Of a stretch of DNA of 64,000 nucleotides, positions 33,301 to 43,838 are shown piece after piece. A program made the translations under genes and the position numbers. The notes under the pieces were generated by a model. That model saw only the letters and a list, made by a program, of their open reading frames with translations. It was not told where the DNA came from and searched no databases. How positions within the stretch are numbered: position 1 is the stretch's first letter; the number at the start of each line of letters is the position of its first letter. The DNA comes from Cristatella mucedo (lineage: Eukaryota > Bryozoa > Phylactolaemata > Cristatellidae): contig WPIO01000013.1 in the NCBI GenBank assembly GCA_009760855.2, forward strand, positions 6,572,501 to 6,636,500, in the 5' to 3' direction.

Positions 33301-34515
33301 CCTGACTCCAGCTATGCTTCCCACTTTCTCTTTGTTTCGTGAGATGAAGTCTGTTGACTACCGAATGCATACCGAAAGCCGCTTAGGCTGTGAGTTCGTC
33401 ATACAAAACTCTCCTGAGAGAACTTACCCTCAGTGAACTCCATCTATTTCTAAGCACTTTTAATTTGCTACAAAGGAATCACGATCGGATGGTTAGTGGT
33501 AGCACAAAATTAAATAAAATAAATACTAGCTGTAAAACAGCCTCTTTTGTATAGCGACAGAAGAGCCTTTAAGGCTATCACCACCGCTTGCCGCAGCGAT
33601 AAAGGATCGGATCGCCCACCGCAGGATTAGAACCCACGACATCGGGACCGAGGTCGTGAAAAGCAACCACCTTACCTAATGCACCATCACGGCTGCCTGC
33701 TCGATAAAAAACAATAATTAACATGGCCAGGGGTGACATGCACAGGCTCAGCATGCAAGTGTGGTTACTTAGTCTTTGTTGGTACAGTTGGAGATACACT
33801 ACAAAGAAAATATACTGCTATTTCTCACTAGAACATGTATTTGAAGACTAGTTCGTCAGGGACAAAAAACCGTATCAAACTAACTAGGGAATAGAAGATT
33901 CAAATAAAGACCATAATACTACAAACACGTTACGATCAAAATGCAAGGCGTCCAAGGTTTAGTCTCTACAGGGAGGAAGGAGAGACGGCGCACGCTCGCA
34001 CAAGGTATGCTCCGCCTCAGCTGCACGAGCCTCACTCTCGCTCGCTCTCTCTCTCTGCTGCAGGTTCCATCTGCAGCTCGTGCATCGTGCCGAAGCCGGC
34101 GTTCGAGGTCTGCTTCTGGCTCGGCTACGTCAATTCCATGCTGAATCCGATCATCTACGCGTGCTGGAGCCGCGAGTTCAAGCGAGCCTTCGTCACCGTG
34201 CTCAAATGCCAGTGCTCACGCCGGCGGCGGCGGCAGAGCGGCAGTCACAACACAAAGACGATAGCCGCTCTGGTCAAGTGCTCGGTGCTGCTCACTCGGA
34301 ACGATGCGCCGAGAGACGCTCACCACCGGCTGCCCAACAATGATCGCCGACGTCTGGGTGCCCGCCGCCTGTCACTGGCGTATCCTTCAGCAGCAGCTGT
34401 CAGGGCGCCGGCGGCATCACACGCGAGCGGCGCCGACGAGGCGCCGGCCAGCGCAGCAGCCGACGACGGCGGCGGCGGCAAGCTCGGTGCCGGCACACGA
34501 TGGCAAGTGCTGTGA
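24316..34515 (+). CDS. alpha-1-adrenergic-type amine GPCR, complete, two exons
   Basis: Exon 1 is 24316-25876 and exon 2 is 34064-34515, spliced A|GTGAGT to TGCTGCAG|GT, phase 1; about 670 residues. It is a class A receptor for a biogenic amine, probably Gq-coupled by family. A long N-terminus (1-126) with an NAS glycosylation site at 97 precedes TM1 (127-152, GN 144-145). D173 is in TM2; C201 and C277 form the loop disulphide; D208 in [12 protein letters not shown] binds the amine; DRY is 225-227; S289 and S293 in TM5 match the catechol-contacting serines. Loop 3 (about 315-493) is long with a glutamine run. TM6 is [19 protein letters not shown] and TM7 has NPIIY (548-552), then FKRAF and CQC as a likely palmitoylation site. 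The intron lies at the end of TM6, where vertebrate ADRA1 genes are split. An octopamine-receptor identity cannot be excluded. Confidence 0.92.
25877..26920. other. Start of receptor intron, GC-rich
   Basis: Begins with (CCG)n straight after the donor. The frames on both strands are low complexity. No gene is seen. Confidence 0.4.
26925..27090 (-). repeat. Repeat B copy 3
   Basis: Matches copies 1 and 2 from GCATCTCCGTCGGGGACTCC to CTTACGAAACAAAGCGAAAG, inside the receptor intron. Confidence 0.6.
27091..27685. other. Unassigned intronic stretch
   Basis: No gene or repeat family is recognised, apart from a short perfect duplication GGTGCCA near 27411. Confidence 0.3.
27690..27835 (+). mobile_element. 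SINE-2 copy
   Basis: A tRNA-like head with a B-box-like GGGCTCGAGTCC near 27752, then a tail AAGCGCCGGGATAGAGATTA with CTCTCGGGTGCTATGCAAA. The tail resembles the LINE-A terminal hairpin. Confidence 0.7.
27836..28785. other. Unassigned intronic stretch
   Basis: Mixed-composition DNA in the receptor intron. No gene or repeat family is recognised. Confidence 0.3.
28790..29690 (-). mobile_element. LINE-A copy with SINE-2 inserted
   Basis: Minus-strand reverse-transcriptase end (about 28900-29050) and, after an internal deletion, the catalytic region ([10 protein letters not shown] near 29270; [15 protein letters not shown] near 29340). A SINE-2 interrupts it at about 29455-29600, and LINE-A sequence resumes to about 29690. 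Confidence 0.8.
29455..29600 (+). mobile_element. SINE-2 copy inside LINE-A
   Basis: Head GTTTGGTCCAGCGGTTAAGG, B-box-like GAGCTCGAGCCCC, and tail AGTGCCTGAATAGAGATTAA with TTATCTTATGGCGATATACA. It is antisense to the LINE it interrupts. Confidence 0.8.
29885..30230 (-). repeat. Repeat B copy 4, longest
   Basis: Extends the family match through GTGCCACAGTCGGCAGCCGG to about 30230. The matching minus-strand peptides of copies 1 and 4 share CRLWHI and a CYSL motif, so the family was probably once coding on that strand. Confidence 0.65.
30231..31104. other. Unassigned intronic stretch
   Basis: A lone GGTTCGAGTCCC (about 30957) suggests a decayed tRNA-like SINE head near 30925-31000. Nothing else is recognised. 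Confidence 0.3.
31105..31392 (+). mobile_element. LINE-A 3' end, near-consensus
   Basis: Ends in a textbook hairpin at 31329-31362 (GCGCCTAGAAAGAGA pairing with TTCTCTGAGGGCGC) and then (ATT)n. It is useful as the family reference for the 3' end. Confidence 0.85.
31393..33140. other. Unassigned intronic stretch
   Basis: 1.7 kb with short open frames (32450-32692 and 32700-33113, plus) that show no recognised domain. It remains unexplained. Confidence 0.3.
33145..33418 (+). repeat. Repeat B copy 5, inverted
   Basis: The reverse complement of the other copies: CTCTGCAGGTCCTAGAC through CGACTACGGCACATCC to TTTGTTTCGTGAGATGAAGT and CATACAAAACTCTCC. Confidence 0.65.
33421..33775 (-). mobile_element. 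LINE-A 3' tail interrupted by SINE-1
   Basis: LINE-A 3' UTR occupies 33421-33520 and resumes at 33706-33775 (CCAGGGGTGACATGCACAGG). The segment between is a SINE-1. Confidence 0.75.
33528..33705 (-). mobile_element. SINE-1 copy inside LINE-A
   Basis: A minus-strand SINE-1 with a diverged B box (GGTTCTAATCC) and the tail GCTATACAAAAGAGGCTGTT. It is younger than the LINE-A fragment it splits. Confidence 0.83.
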
Positions 34516-35085
34516 GCGACCAGCTGCTTGTAGCCGCAGGCCTCGACGACGAAATATGAGCCGGCGCCGGACAGAATCAGACACGTATCGACACGCCCGT
34601 CCACTAGTAGTGCTCGAGGCCACGTCCCCATACGACGTCCCGGAAGTCTGCCGATCCCGGAAGCCCGTAGAAACAGTAGGCCGCCCACTTTCGATAGCTG
34701 CTGCCATGCAGCAGCAGCAGCAGCGACGACGCTAGCAGCGGCAGCCGCCGCGCGCCAACTCTGCCGGCTGAGCTTTCAGGCTGCTTGGCGTGGCTAAGAC
34801 GTCTCTAGTCGGTCCTCGGCATATTACTACAGCTTCAGCCGTTCAACGGTGGTCGGACGATGCTCCTCTGCGCACACAGCTCCTCCACTTTTCACGGCTG
34901 TCGAGCACGGGCGGCGCATGCAAGGACGCGGCGCACGCAGCCTTTTTGCCCCCTGCATGCCAATGCAGACACATGGAGAGGGGGAGGCAGACGGGAGCGA
35001 GTCAACATGCCGTGGCCAACGCTGCAATGGATCTTGGGAGCAATTTCGGCACCAGAGCAGCCTGCTACCCTGCGAGGCCGGCACC
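34516..35085. other. Convergent 3' intergenic segment
   Basis: Only 570 bp separate the stop codon of receptor 2 (plus) from that of DCAF7 (minus). No clear AATAAA is visible for either gene here, so their 3' UTRs may overlap. Confidence 0.5.
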
Positions 35086-35975
35086 TCACACGCGCAGTAT
35101 TTCCAGACTGGAGTTGTAGCATATCGCGATCCAGTCGGGCTGCGTGGACGACCACTGGACTTGGTTGATCTCGCCGGCGGCCGTGTACGCCAAAATGGGA
35201 TCCTCGATGGCTCTCGGCATCTGCTGGATGTCCCATATTAGTGCCTGGTGGTCATCGCCTGGCATCCAAGGAAAAAAGGACAGAAATAAGCAGCCAAGAT
35301 TCGAAAGATGTAATAATAATAATAATAATGATGATAGTAATAAGTATTTTGTATAGCGCCATTAGAGAAATCAATCTCTATTCAACAGCTGCAATTTGCA
35401 ATAACCAATGGTTAATGAAAAGCAAGGTATCCTGCTTAGGCAAGCATGACAAAGTACACGTTTATCACACAAAGACAAGCATCCATAAATCACAAAAGAC
35501 TCACGGTCAATGGTTAGTAGAACCCTCGATTAGTAACACTTAGTCTAGCATACATAGTTAACCAGAAAAAAATGCCGGTCCACCACCCACAGAAGGATTC
35601 TAACATACGACGTCGGTCGCTTCCAATAGCTCCGACTGAACTCGCAGGGACTCTGCTTAAGTCAGCATTTCCGAGAAAGTCGTTAAAAGCTTGCTGGAGC
35701 TCGGATCTGTGTGACTTGCTCAAAAACCTGACTGAAGCTTTCTTGATATGTTGGATGTTTATAAGTAGGAGTTTAACTGGTTTGCCACTACTCGGTCCAG
35801 CGTGTTTGAGAGGAACAGCAGTAGGGAGAGTAGTTCAAGTTCTCCTGCCTGGTCTAGTGTCGACTCCTAAATAAGTGGCCTTACAATATCCTCTTAGAAA
35901 GAAGCTTGGACATAATGTGAGGCAAAGAGCTAATTACTTGTGTTAGCTGTGTAGGGCAGCAGTAAATCTATGCAT

Positions 35976-36058
<83 letters not shown>

Positions 36059-39000
36059 CAGACAGACAGAGAACAGTAGCTGCTATGTGGTCTAGCGTGC
36101 TAGTAGTCTTCATAGACTGGGAGATGAACTTGAGAGATCTGGCCAGCAGAGACAGGCTTGCAGGTGGCAGACACTTGAGGAAGAGCAAAAAAAACCGCTG
36201 GAGGAGCAGATACTTCAGCCGAGCAGCGGCAGCACAGCAAGCCGAGTTGCAGCAGTCAGCACTCGTCCGGCTCGAGCACTCGTCCGGCTGAATGCTTCCC
36301 ATAAGCAAAGACGCGTGATAGCAGACACTGACCGGCCGTGCATATGTGGCAGCTCGAATGAGGAGCCCAGGCGATCCCGTTGACGCAGGCCCTGTGGTTG
36401 CTGAGGCGAGCCACTGGCGTGCACGGCACGCGCATGTCCAATATGATGACCTCTAGGGCATCCATGGCTATTGTGGCGAGGTAGTTGGGGTCCTGCTTGT
36501 TCCACGCCAGCCGGAGCAAAGGCTGGTGCTGGCCATCCTCGTAAATTATCGTCGAGTGTTCGAGATGGCGCAGGTCAAACATGCGCACCGACCCGTCCGC
36601 CCCTGAGCGAGAGCAGAGCTGACGTGGGCGCAGGGCGATCGAGCGAGCAAGGGCAGAGAGCAAGATTGGGGGCATGGCAGGAAGAGACGACGAGTCTCCG
36701 AAGCAAGGCGTGCACATGTCCCAGCCATACCGACGCTGGCGAACATGTCCCGTCCGCCGCCGGCACGGCTGAAGGCTATATCGTACACCTCCTTGTCGTG
36801 TGCTATGAGCTGCGTCTTCACGTGACCTTGCACGTGGTTTACTCGTCCGATCGCCTGTCCGGTCTGCGAACGAAAGGGGAAAGAGCTTGAAATGGGAGCT
36901 CTCCCTCCATCGCACAGACACTTGCCTTCGGCAATAGTACCCGGCTTCCACTACCAAGACCAACAGCAACCCATACGGGTATCGCTCCACGGCGGAAGCA
37001 AAGCTGCACGGTGCTCTGAACGTAAGGGGGGGGGTACATTTGAGCTACAAGCCATCATCGGGTGGCAGCCCAGCCCCATTCAACATTCGCTTCGAACGCG
37101 AGCGTCCTAGACTTTGCTCCCAGTCGTTAAAATGACTGCTTCCTGAACGGCCGAATTGATGAGCACAAAAGCCGCAAGACAAGAGCAACAAAGACAGCAG
37201 CAAAACTAAGTGCATAGCGCCTTTCTAACGATGAAAATTATCATCTTCACGCAGGACATGGTTACCTCTAGGCCCCAAATGGTACACGTGGTATCAATAC
37301 TCGATGTTCCAAGCAAGTTGGGATCAATCTCATTCCAGTCAAAAGACGTCAGCGGTGCACAAAAATCCGAGTTCTTGTTCTGCAACCAGAGGGCATGCCT
37401 TGCTTTACATGCGCTACTACAGGCGGGGACAACTAACCAGGATAAATAACGCGACGAGCAGCCAATCGCCAGTACTTATGCCTTACATTATTAAGTAGAC
37501 ATTCAAGACGAACTTCGGCATCTCCGACACGCCAGATCCTTAGGTAGTCACCGCTTGTTGCAAGTAGATCAGGAGATAGACCTTTCTGTGAAGCAGAAAC
37601 TAAGCTATGTAACACTGATTGTGGACAACGGTGCAAACACCTGAGCATGCGAGTAATTATCAGTTTCTGCTCGGATTCGTACCGTGTCAGGCATCCACAT
37701 AATCTTTGTTGTGGGGTAGGGGTGCTCAAAAATGGCCCGCGCAGCAAAATCTGACGTTTCTTCATCGAGCTGAACTATCTGAACCTGCAAAAGAAGCGTT
37801 TATCGCTAGGCATGTCGAGGTGCCTGAAAAAACATACGGCTTAACTGCATTGCAATACCGATAGTACCAGGTGAGGTCACTGTGCAGCCCTGGCTAATTA
37901 ATAGTCATGCCAAGTCCAACGATGCAAATCTGGAAGACTTCCTCCGGGTGAGCTAGCAAACCGGTAGTGTTGGCTCACGGCACATGAATCTCCAACCCCG
38001 AGCAATGCCTCGTCATCCCCTAAACAATAAAATGGCCATAAGCAGATCGAGAAGGCCCGCCCACCTTAAGAACCAGGATTGTTCACCAGATAATATCAAG
38101 TAATATCGAGGTTTTTACGCAGTCGCCTTTTCAAGCCTCCGAGAGCATTGCCCTCGACCAACTAGCAAGCAGCAAAGTAGTGATGTAAATCGAAGAAAAG
38201 TCAGCAGAAGTATTTACCATCGAGCACTGCTTGCTCGAGTAGGTATGCAGCTGCAACGAGTGGAGCACAGCGCACATCCTGAACACTCATAACTACTCAG
38301 GTTAGACACCAGCCGATGACTGGATACGAGTATTAAGCACAGTTCGAAAACCCGAACAAACTTTGTACACATGATGGGTAATGCAGCCAAAACAGCAAGA
38401 AAACCCCAACGAGGAGTCGATTCAAGTTTGCACCGATCTTTTTTTCTTCTGAGCACCACCCATTGCGTCTCTGGATAAAGTCAGCCTAGCCACCACCACG
38501 TGGCTACCACCAGCAGTCGAGAGTTTCGGAACAGACAGGCAGGAGCCCGTGCTCGGCGGGTGTGCAACTGCAATCGAGCGGTTCACTATAAAAGACTGCC
38601 TCGGAGCTGTGCTCCCGCCAGTCCCGCTAGTCCCACGAACAGTGCCCGAAACAACGTGAACTCTACGGCACGTGACTGAACCTGCAGCAGCAGCAGCCAT
38701 TGCCACGCAACACGGCTGGTAAGTAGGGCAGGGCCGGGGGTGCTGGATGCCTAAAAACACTCTCCCGAAGCAGCAGCAGCTAGCTGCATCCCACCCACAG
38801 AATCGCCTGGCTCGGAGGTCAGGGGGAGCCCGGCCATAGACATAGCGGGCGACCTAAAGCAGGGCATACCAGCCACCGGGGCTCATGTTCCTCGAGGTTA
38901 CGTGGCAGAGACGGTGAGTTGGCCTCGAGATCTGCGTCATTCGGCTGGGCAAGGTCCACCCAGCTGCCAACTCCACGTGACCCGGCAGCGCAGGGATCAG

Positions 39001-39624
39001 CTCGGGGCCAGTGGAGAATCACAAGAACACGAGCAAGCCCCAGAAGAATGCAGCACCGCAGGAGCCACTGAGAAGGATGCGCCGGCACACTCACTACAAG
39101 AAGAAGCATCGCTCTACCGTCTATCGTGAGACGCTAAGTTCAAGCCTCGGTCTTGCATTTCAAGTGTGTGTTTGCATCTCAAGTCTCCCGCAGATCTTTG
39201 GTTTCGACATTTTCAAACAGACCAAGGACCTTACAGCTCGACGGCAATCGAATCCAGATTTCCCCACCACTTCTCAACACGTGGCCACCCCAATTTTAGT
39301 GATGGAACTACTGGTGGGCAGGCGCTGCTCCTCCAATAGCAACCCGATCTCGTAAGTGGCTACGTCCCACTGGTGCAGCATGTTGCCTTCGCTGTAACCT
39401 TTACAGGCGTGACCTTCATCGACATGACCTGAATAAAGCATGCAGGCGGTGGCCATTCTCACCTTGTTGTTATACTCTTCGACGAAGCTGCCCAGAGCCA
39501 GGCGGAAGCGCTTGTCGGGTCGCACGCTCCAGTTCATGCTGTACAGACTCCACGGTGCATCGTACTTGTATATCTCCTTCCGCTTTCCAGGTGGCGGTGC
39601 ATTCGATGGGGGCATCGTGGACAT
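35086..39624 (-). CDS. DCAF7: DCAF7 / WDR68 WD40 scaffold protein, complete
   Basis: Seven exons join to 350 codons: 39463-39624, 37683-37784, 37487-37585, 37266-37379, 36731-36863, 36333-36602 and 35086-35258, with consistent phases and GT-AG ends throughout (the exon 6 donor is the weak GTCAGT). The human protein has 342 residues; the extra length is mainly the N-terminus [13 protein letters not shown]. Diagnostic stretches are [72 protein letters not shown] and the ending [12 protein letters not shown]7 is a WD40 beta-propeller, nuclear and cytoplasmic. By family knowledge it is a substrate receptor for CUL4-DDB1 and a scaffold for DYRK1A and HIPK2. It faces PAXIP1 head to head and receptor 2 tail to tail. 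The identity is secure. Confidence 0.97.
35311..35400 (-). repeat. LINE-A terminal fragment in DCAF7 intron 6
   Basis: (AAT)n and a diverged hairpin (TAGCGCCATTAGAGAAATCA), in the same orientation as the gene. Confidence 0.6.
35975..36056. repeat. (GA)n tract in DCAF7 intron 6
   Basis: About 80 bp of perfect GA (CT on the transcribed strand), then GACAGACAGACAG. It is about 280 bp downstream of the exon 6 donor in the direction of transcription. Confidence 0.95.
37785..39462. other. DCAF7 intron 1
   Basis: A 1.7 kb intron bounded by GTGAGA and TTTTGCAG. No transposon or nested gene is recognised. Confidence 0.6.
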
Positions 39625-39764
39625 CTTTTGCTAAAGCCAACGAGACGCGATCAGTCAACGTAGCCCTCAGTTTTATCGTTGACTTGCATGCATGCACTGC
39701 ACCGGTCAGAAGAGCTTGATGTGAAGGCGAATCGCGCAAAGTGCTTCGATCAGGCAACACTGGG

Positions 39765-39790
39765 GCACGTGACCGTTCACGGTCACGTGC
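39765..39790. promoter_or_regulatory. Perfect 26-bp E-box palindrome upstream of DCAF7
   Basis: GCACGTGACCGT, a 2-nt spacer, and its exact reverse complement ACGGTCACGTGC. Each arm contains CACGTGAC, the core bound by bHLH-ZIP factors such as USF, MITF and TFE3/TFEB. It lies 141-166 bp upstream of the DCAF7 ATG. The regulatory role is inferred. Confidence 0.65.
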
Positions 39791-41935
39791 AGGAGCAGTC
39801 AAGTCTGCACTACGTCGGCAGACTGGCTCTTGCTCGGAAACTGCTACCACTTTTGATCATTACTAGTAGTACTTGGCAAGCAGCCACGCTCGCCGACAGG
39901 TCGGAGATTAGCGATTGCGATGAAGCAGCGCTGGTACAAGACCAACCCAGCAGCATTCGCCAGAGTAAGAATGCACCCGATGTTAACAGCGCCGAACATC
40001 TGTGCTCTTGAACATAGACCGACGAGTTCGCTAGGAAGTCATCTCAGCTGACTGACTCCTTTGCAACTCGACGTCGGGCAGGACGTGTTGCTTCTCGTGC
40101 CGAGGAAAGACACCGACGGAACATTAGGGCACAAGCCGTGCCAGCGCTGACAGGCCATTTGGCTCCATACCCACCTCTGCCCCCCCCCCACCCACTCGGC
40201 CCTCCACTGCCGGCCCAACGTCAAAATACCATAGCTGCTAGTGGTAGTCGTAATCGCCAGCGAACAAGCTGATAGCAGCAAAAAACGGGGCCCGACCGAG
40301 AACCGGCCAGCCTCACGTTCACGGTTCAGCAGCCACACACTGCACTCTGCATCGCTGGGGGGGGGAGGGAGGGAGGGAGGGAAGCCACGAAAAAAAAGTG
40401 TCATTCACTCAATGACAAAGCGATTGAGGTGGCAGTCGACTACAAATGCCTACAGCACCAATGTCGTGAAAAAAGGACATTCCTTGATCATTCGCAGAAG
40501 CCATCATAGCCCAGAATATCCCAGAAGCCATCGGTCGATGGCATGTCCAGCATAGCCCATGGCATGTCCTTCGCCCCCTCCCCTCCTCCTCCCCCGTCGT
40601 CGTCTTGCAATAGATCATAACTGAAGAAACTGCTTCGAACGGAAATGAAGAGGGCCCATGCATGAGGCCATCGGCATTTGAGCATTGATATTTGCTGAGA
40701 GTCGAAGGACAAGAGCAGCCAGTGGCTACATCTAGCATATTAGATTTCAACTACAATCCACTGCTATCACTTCGTTCCAAAAATCTGGCTTATCGTTGCC
40801 CATTCGCGATGTCTCTACCACAAGCTGCCTGTTCCGGAGACAGGAGCTCTTCGGCTTAGTCAACTATCCTAAAAAGGTGCGCCCGACAAGGCACGGGTCA
40901 CGAGCAACGATATGCGCGATGACAGACCTCTTTTGACAAGCCACACAATAAATGCATTTGGTAAATATAATGAATGCTGGTCATTCGAATTTTAGGGGTA
41001 AAGTAGAAAACACGAATCATTTTTTAAATAACACATACACAATAGCATACACAAGCTTTCTGCTGATGCACATTTTGGCACACCGATACACATCTCAACA
41101 ACGACAGCAGCTCACTCACTCTCTTCTTTGCCCTCCTCTACAGCTTCTACTCTGTTCCATAGTCCAGAACGAGCCGTTTTACATTTGCAACCACTTTTTA
41201 AACAACTACCCACTAGCATGTGCCTTGGCTGCAACTGTTTGCCCACCTTCTATAAGCTGTAGCATTTACATACTGAATATGAAATGCGTACACTTGAGGC
41301 ATTTCATCTTATTCACATATTACGCGATTATTTTGATTATTCAAATTATTCGTAATTATTCACGTAATAGAATCACAAGGAATCGTATACAGGCTAGCAC
41401 TTTAGGTATAGCTGCACTGGCCAACTCCCGTTATCACCAGTGCCAGCCATCCAAACTGAGCTTATGAAACCATGCTTACACACCTGATCCGGCTCAGAAA
41501 TAATGCCCTTCACACATACAACTATACCAATGGTGGTAACAATTGCAACCAGTTTGTATTGAGGGAGTGGGGCAACATCTGGAGGGCAAGCTGGACAGAG
41601 CAAATGCTGAGGAAAAGGTGGGTTTGTAGCTTGGCAGTGCCCTCAGGTCAAGAGATGACAAGTCAGTTGCTAGTTCCGGGCTTTTCAGAATTTCAGATAC
41701 CTAAACCGGAGTATGCGTGAGAGAGACTGGAAGGACCTAAGTGTGAGCTGGGGGCGGGGCTCGAAGTTGATGCTCCGCTTGGTGGGCAGCGAGAGCAGGT
41801 CACATGAGAAAGCAGACAACTCACTAGGCTCAGACTTTATGTTCACATGTCCTTCAAAGAACGGTTGTAAGGTCACCAACCGAGAAGTCATACTCCTTGA
41901 CCAGAACTTTCGTCAGCTTCATTCTGCCGGACCTT
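39791..41935. other. Intergenic stretch, no gene seen
   Basis: Part of the region between the divergent DCAF7 and PAXIP1 genes. It holds a G-rich patch (40358-40383, GGGAGGGAGGG). No coding region is recognised. Confidence 0.35.
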
Positions 41936-41937
41936 TG

Positions 41938-42300
41938 AATAATAATGACAATAATCATAATGCACTTAATAAAGCACCCTCAGAGAACTTAAATCTCTTT
42001 CTAGGCGCTTTACATTTGTTGCAAAGGGAAGCGCGCTTGAATGGTGAGTGGTATCATGCTTGATAAATAACATGAACAACATGGTTAGGGGTGACATGCG
42101 CAGGGCCAGCATGCAAGTGTAGTTCGTGGCAGCATGCTCAAGCACATAAAGGACGAATCACAAGGTCCCACTAAATGCTGTCCTAAATAGGTGCATTTTA
42201 AAGTTCTTTTTAAATGTGGTCAAGTCAGGGGATGTTGCGATTGATGAGTTGATGATGCGACACAAGTCAGAAGTGAGTTCCAGGCTTTGGAGGACTCGTT
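41938..42300 (-). mobile_element. LINE-A 3' fragment
   Basis: (ATT)n-like tail, a near-consensus hairpin and 3' UTR, then the RT end (GTGAGTTCCAGGCTTTGG), minus strand. Confidence 0.78.
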
Positions 42301-42319
42301 ACAGATAGCGGCAGACCAG

Positions 42320-42475
42320 CCGAACTGTTGGACTGAGGTATTTTCACTAGACGACCCAGGTCGTGGGCTTGATAACTGCAGCAAGCAATTCTGTATTGCC
42401 CACAGCAAACGAGTGATTTTGACTACGGCTCTTCTGTGGCTACATAAATGAGTGTGTTGAATCAGCCAGCCTTTA
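42320..42475 (+). mobile_element. SINE-1 copy, diverged
   Basis: A degraded head and B box (GGGCTTGATAACTG), with the tail GGCTCTTCTGTGGCTAC and GAATCAGCC. Confidence 0.55.
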
Positions 42476-42964
42476 CCTTTACTATGACATCAAACATACC
42501 TTGTATCAAATAGGATTTAGAGCTCAGCACTCCACAGGGTCACCATTACCACGAGTGTGGAACAACCTTCTAAGAAATGTTCATGTGATTAGATCCTCTC
42601 TAACTCCAGCTCATTTCAAAATCGCCAAGTATGGCTTTCATTTTCATGCAGAAGGCACGCCTGCACACACTATTTGATCCTGCCCCATCTTCCAGTACGT
42701 AAGTTTCCACCAACTCCCTCAAAGCTTGCATTGCCTAAGCTTTACTCTTTCTAAAATCAAATAATGCAAGCAACCTGACAACTGTGGGTAAACCAACGAT
42801 GGTTCTAACCCTCAAAATTAGCTAAGCTAGCATATCCTATGCAGTCTCTGCATGCAATCTGGATGCCTTGTTCTAAAATTATGCTTTTGCTAGATGGAAT
42901 TATCAACTACATAGTAAAATCTGCCTACTTTCAGCTAGTGACTATTAACTAAATTCAGGTTGGC

Positions 42965-43140
42965 TTATAATAATAATACATTTACAGAGCACCCTCAGCG
43001 AACTTAAATCTTTTTCTGGGCACTGTACATACGCTGTAAACGTGCATGTCAAAATACGGTTAGTGGCACACGAACTGTGTCAGCAAGTGTGAGCACACAA
43101 AAGACAATTCACAAGTTTCACCAGCAAATGCTGTGAGGAA
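42965..43140 (-). repeat. LINE-A 3' tail
   Basis: A diverged hairpin (GAGCACCCTCAGCGAACTTA) and 3' UTR, minus strand. Confidence 0.65.
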
Positions 43141-43660
43141 AAGCCACTAAATAGGCGGCCACCACAGCAGTTAGCTGCAGCTTAGTTAGTACATGCATTT
43201 TCGGCACCTTGTCTAGACTTCTGCAACTGTCTTATAGCAGGTCTCCGTGCCATGCAATAAAAACACTTGGAGAAGGGTCGAGTGGGCAGCTGGGCTGCTC
43301 TGCCACGAATGTCACAACTGCCACTACGAAACTCCTTTTTTTCGGGAGCAAACATTCATAAGAGAAGAAAACTGCACTCCTTCCTTACAACAGCCTTATA
43401 CAGCTTGGTTGACAGAGCATGTGAGGGAGGGAACACTTCGGCTAATACAGAGAATCCCGTTATTTAATAGGCATGCACAACTGTAGACAGTTAAACCTTA
43501 TTCCTGGAACCGTAGTGTGCCACCACCGATCTAGGCTTCTGATCTTCCACCGCTTACACTTATGCCTTATAGGATCCCAACGCACGACCTCCCACAGCAA
43601 AGACTGACAAAGATCCGAGCAACTCAACTTGGCTCTATGAGGTATGTGCACACATAAGCA
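43141..43660. other. Unassigned stretch
   Basis: No gene or repeat family is recognised. Confidence 0.3.
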
Positions 43661-43664
43661 AGCT

Positions 43665-43838
43665 TTCGGTACATCTCGGTCTAAGCCCAAGGGTAAGGTG
43701 CTCGCTCTGTATGACCCAGTTCGTGGGTTCGAGCACTGCAGTGGGCAATCCTTCATTGCCCACTGGAAGCAGAGGTGACAGCCGTCAAGGCTCTTCTGCC
43801 GATACAAAAATGAGGCTGTCAACTCAGCTAATCTTTAT
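43665..43838 (+). mobile_element. SINE-1 copy
   Basis: B-box-like GGGTTCGAGCAC, body GTGGGCAATCCTTCATTGCC, and tail GATACAAAAATGAGGCTGTC. Confidence 0.78.

Noticed and set aside
36256-36990. A single 244-codon minus-strand gene
   Set aside because: This frame runs through DCAF7 exons 5-6 and the introns between and around them; the spliced DCAF7 model explains the conserved parts.
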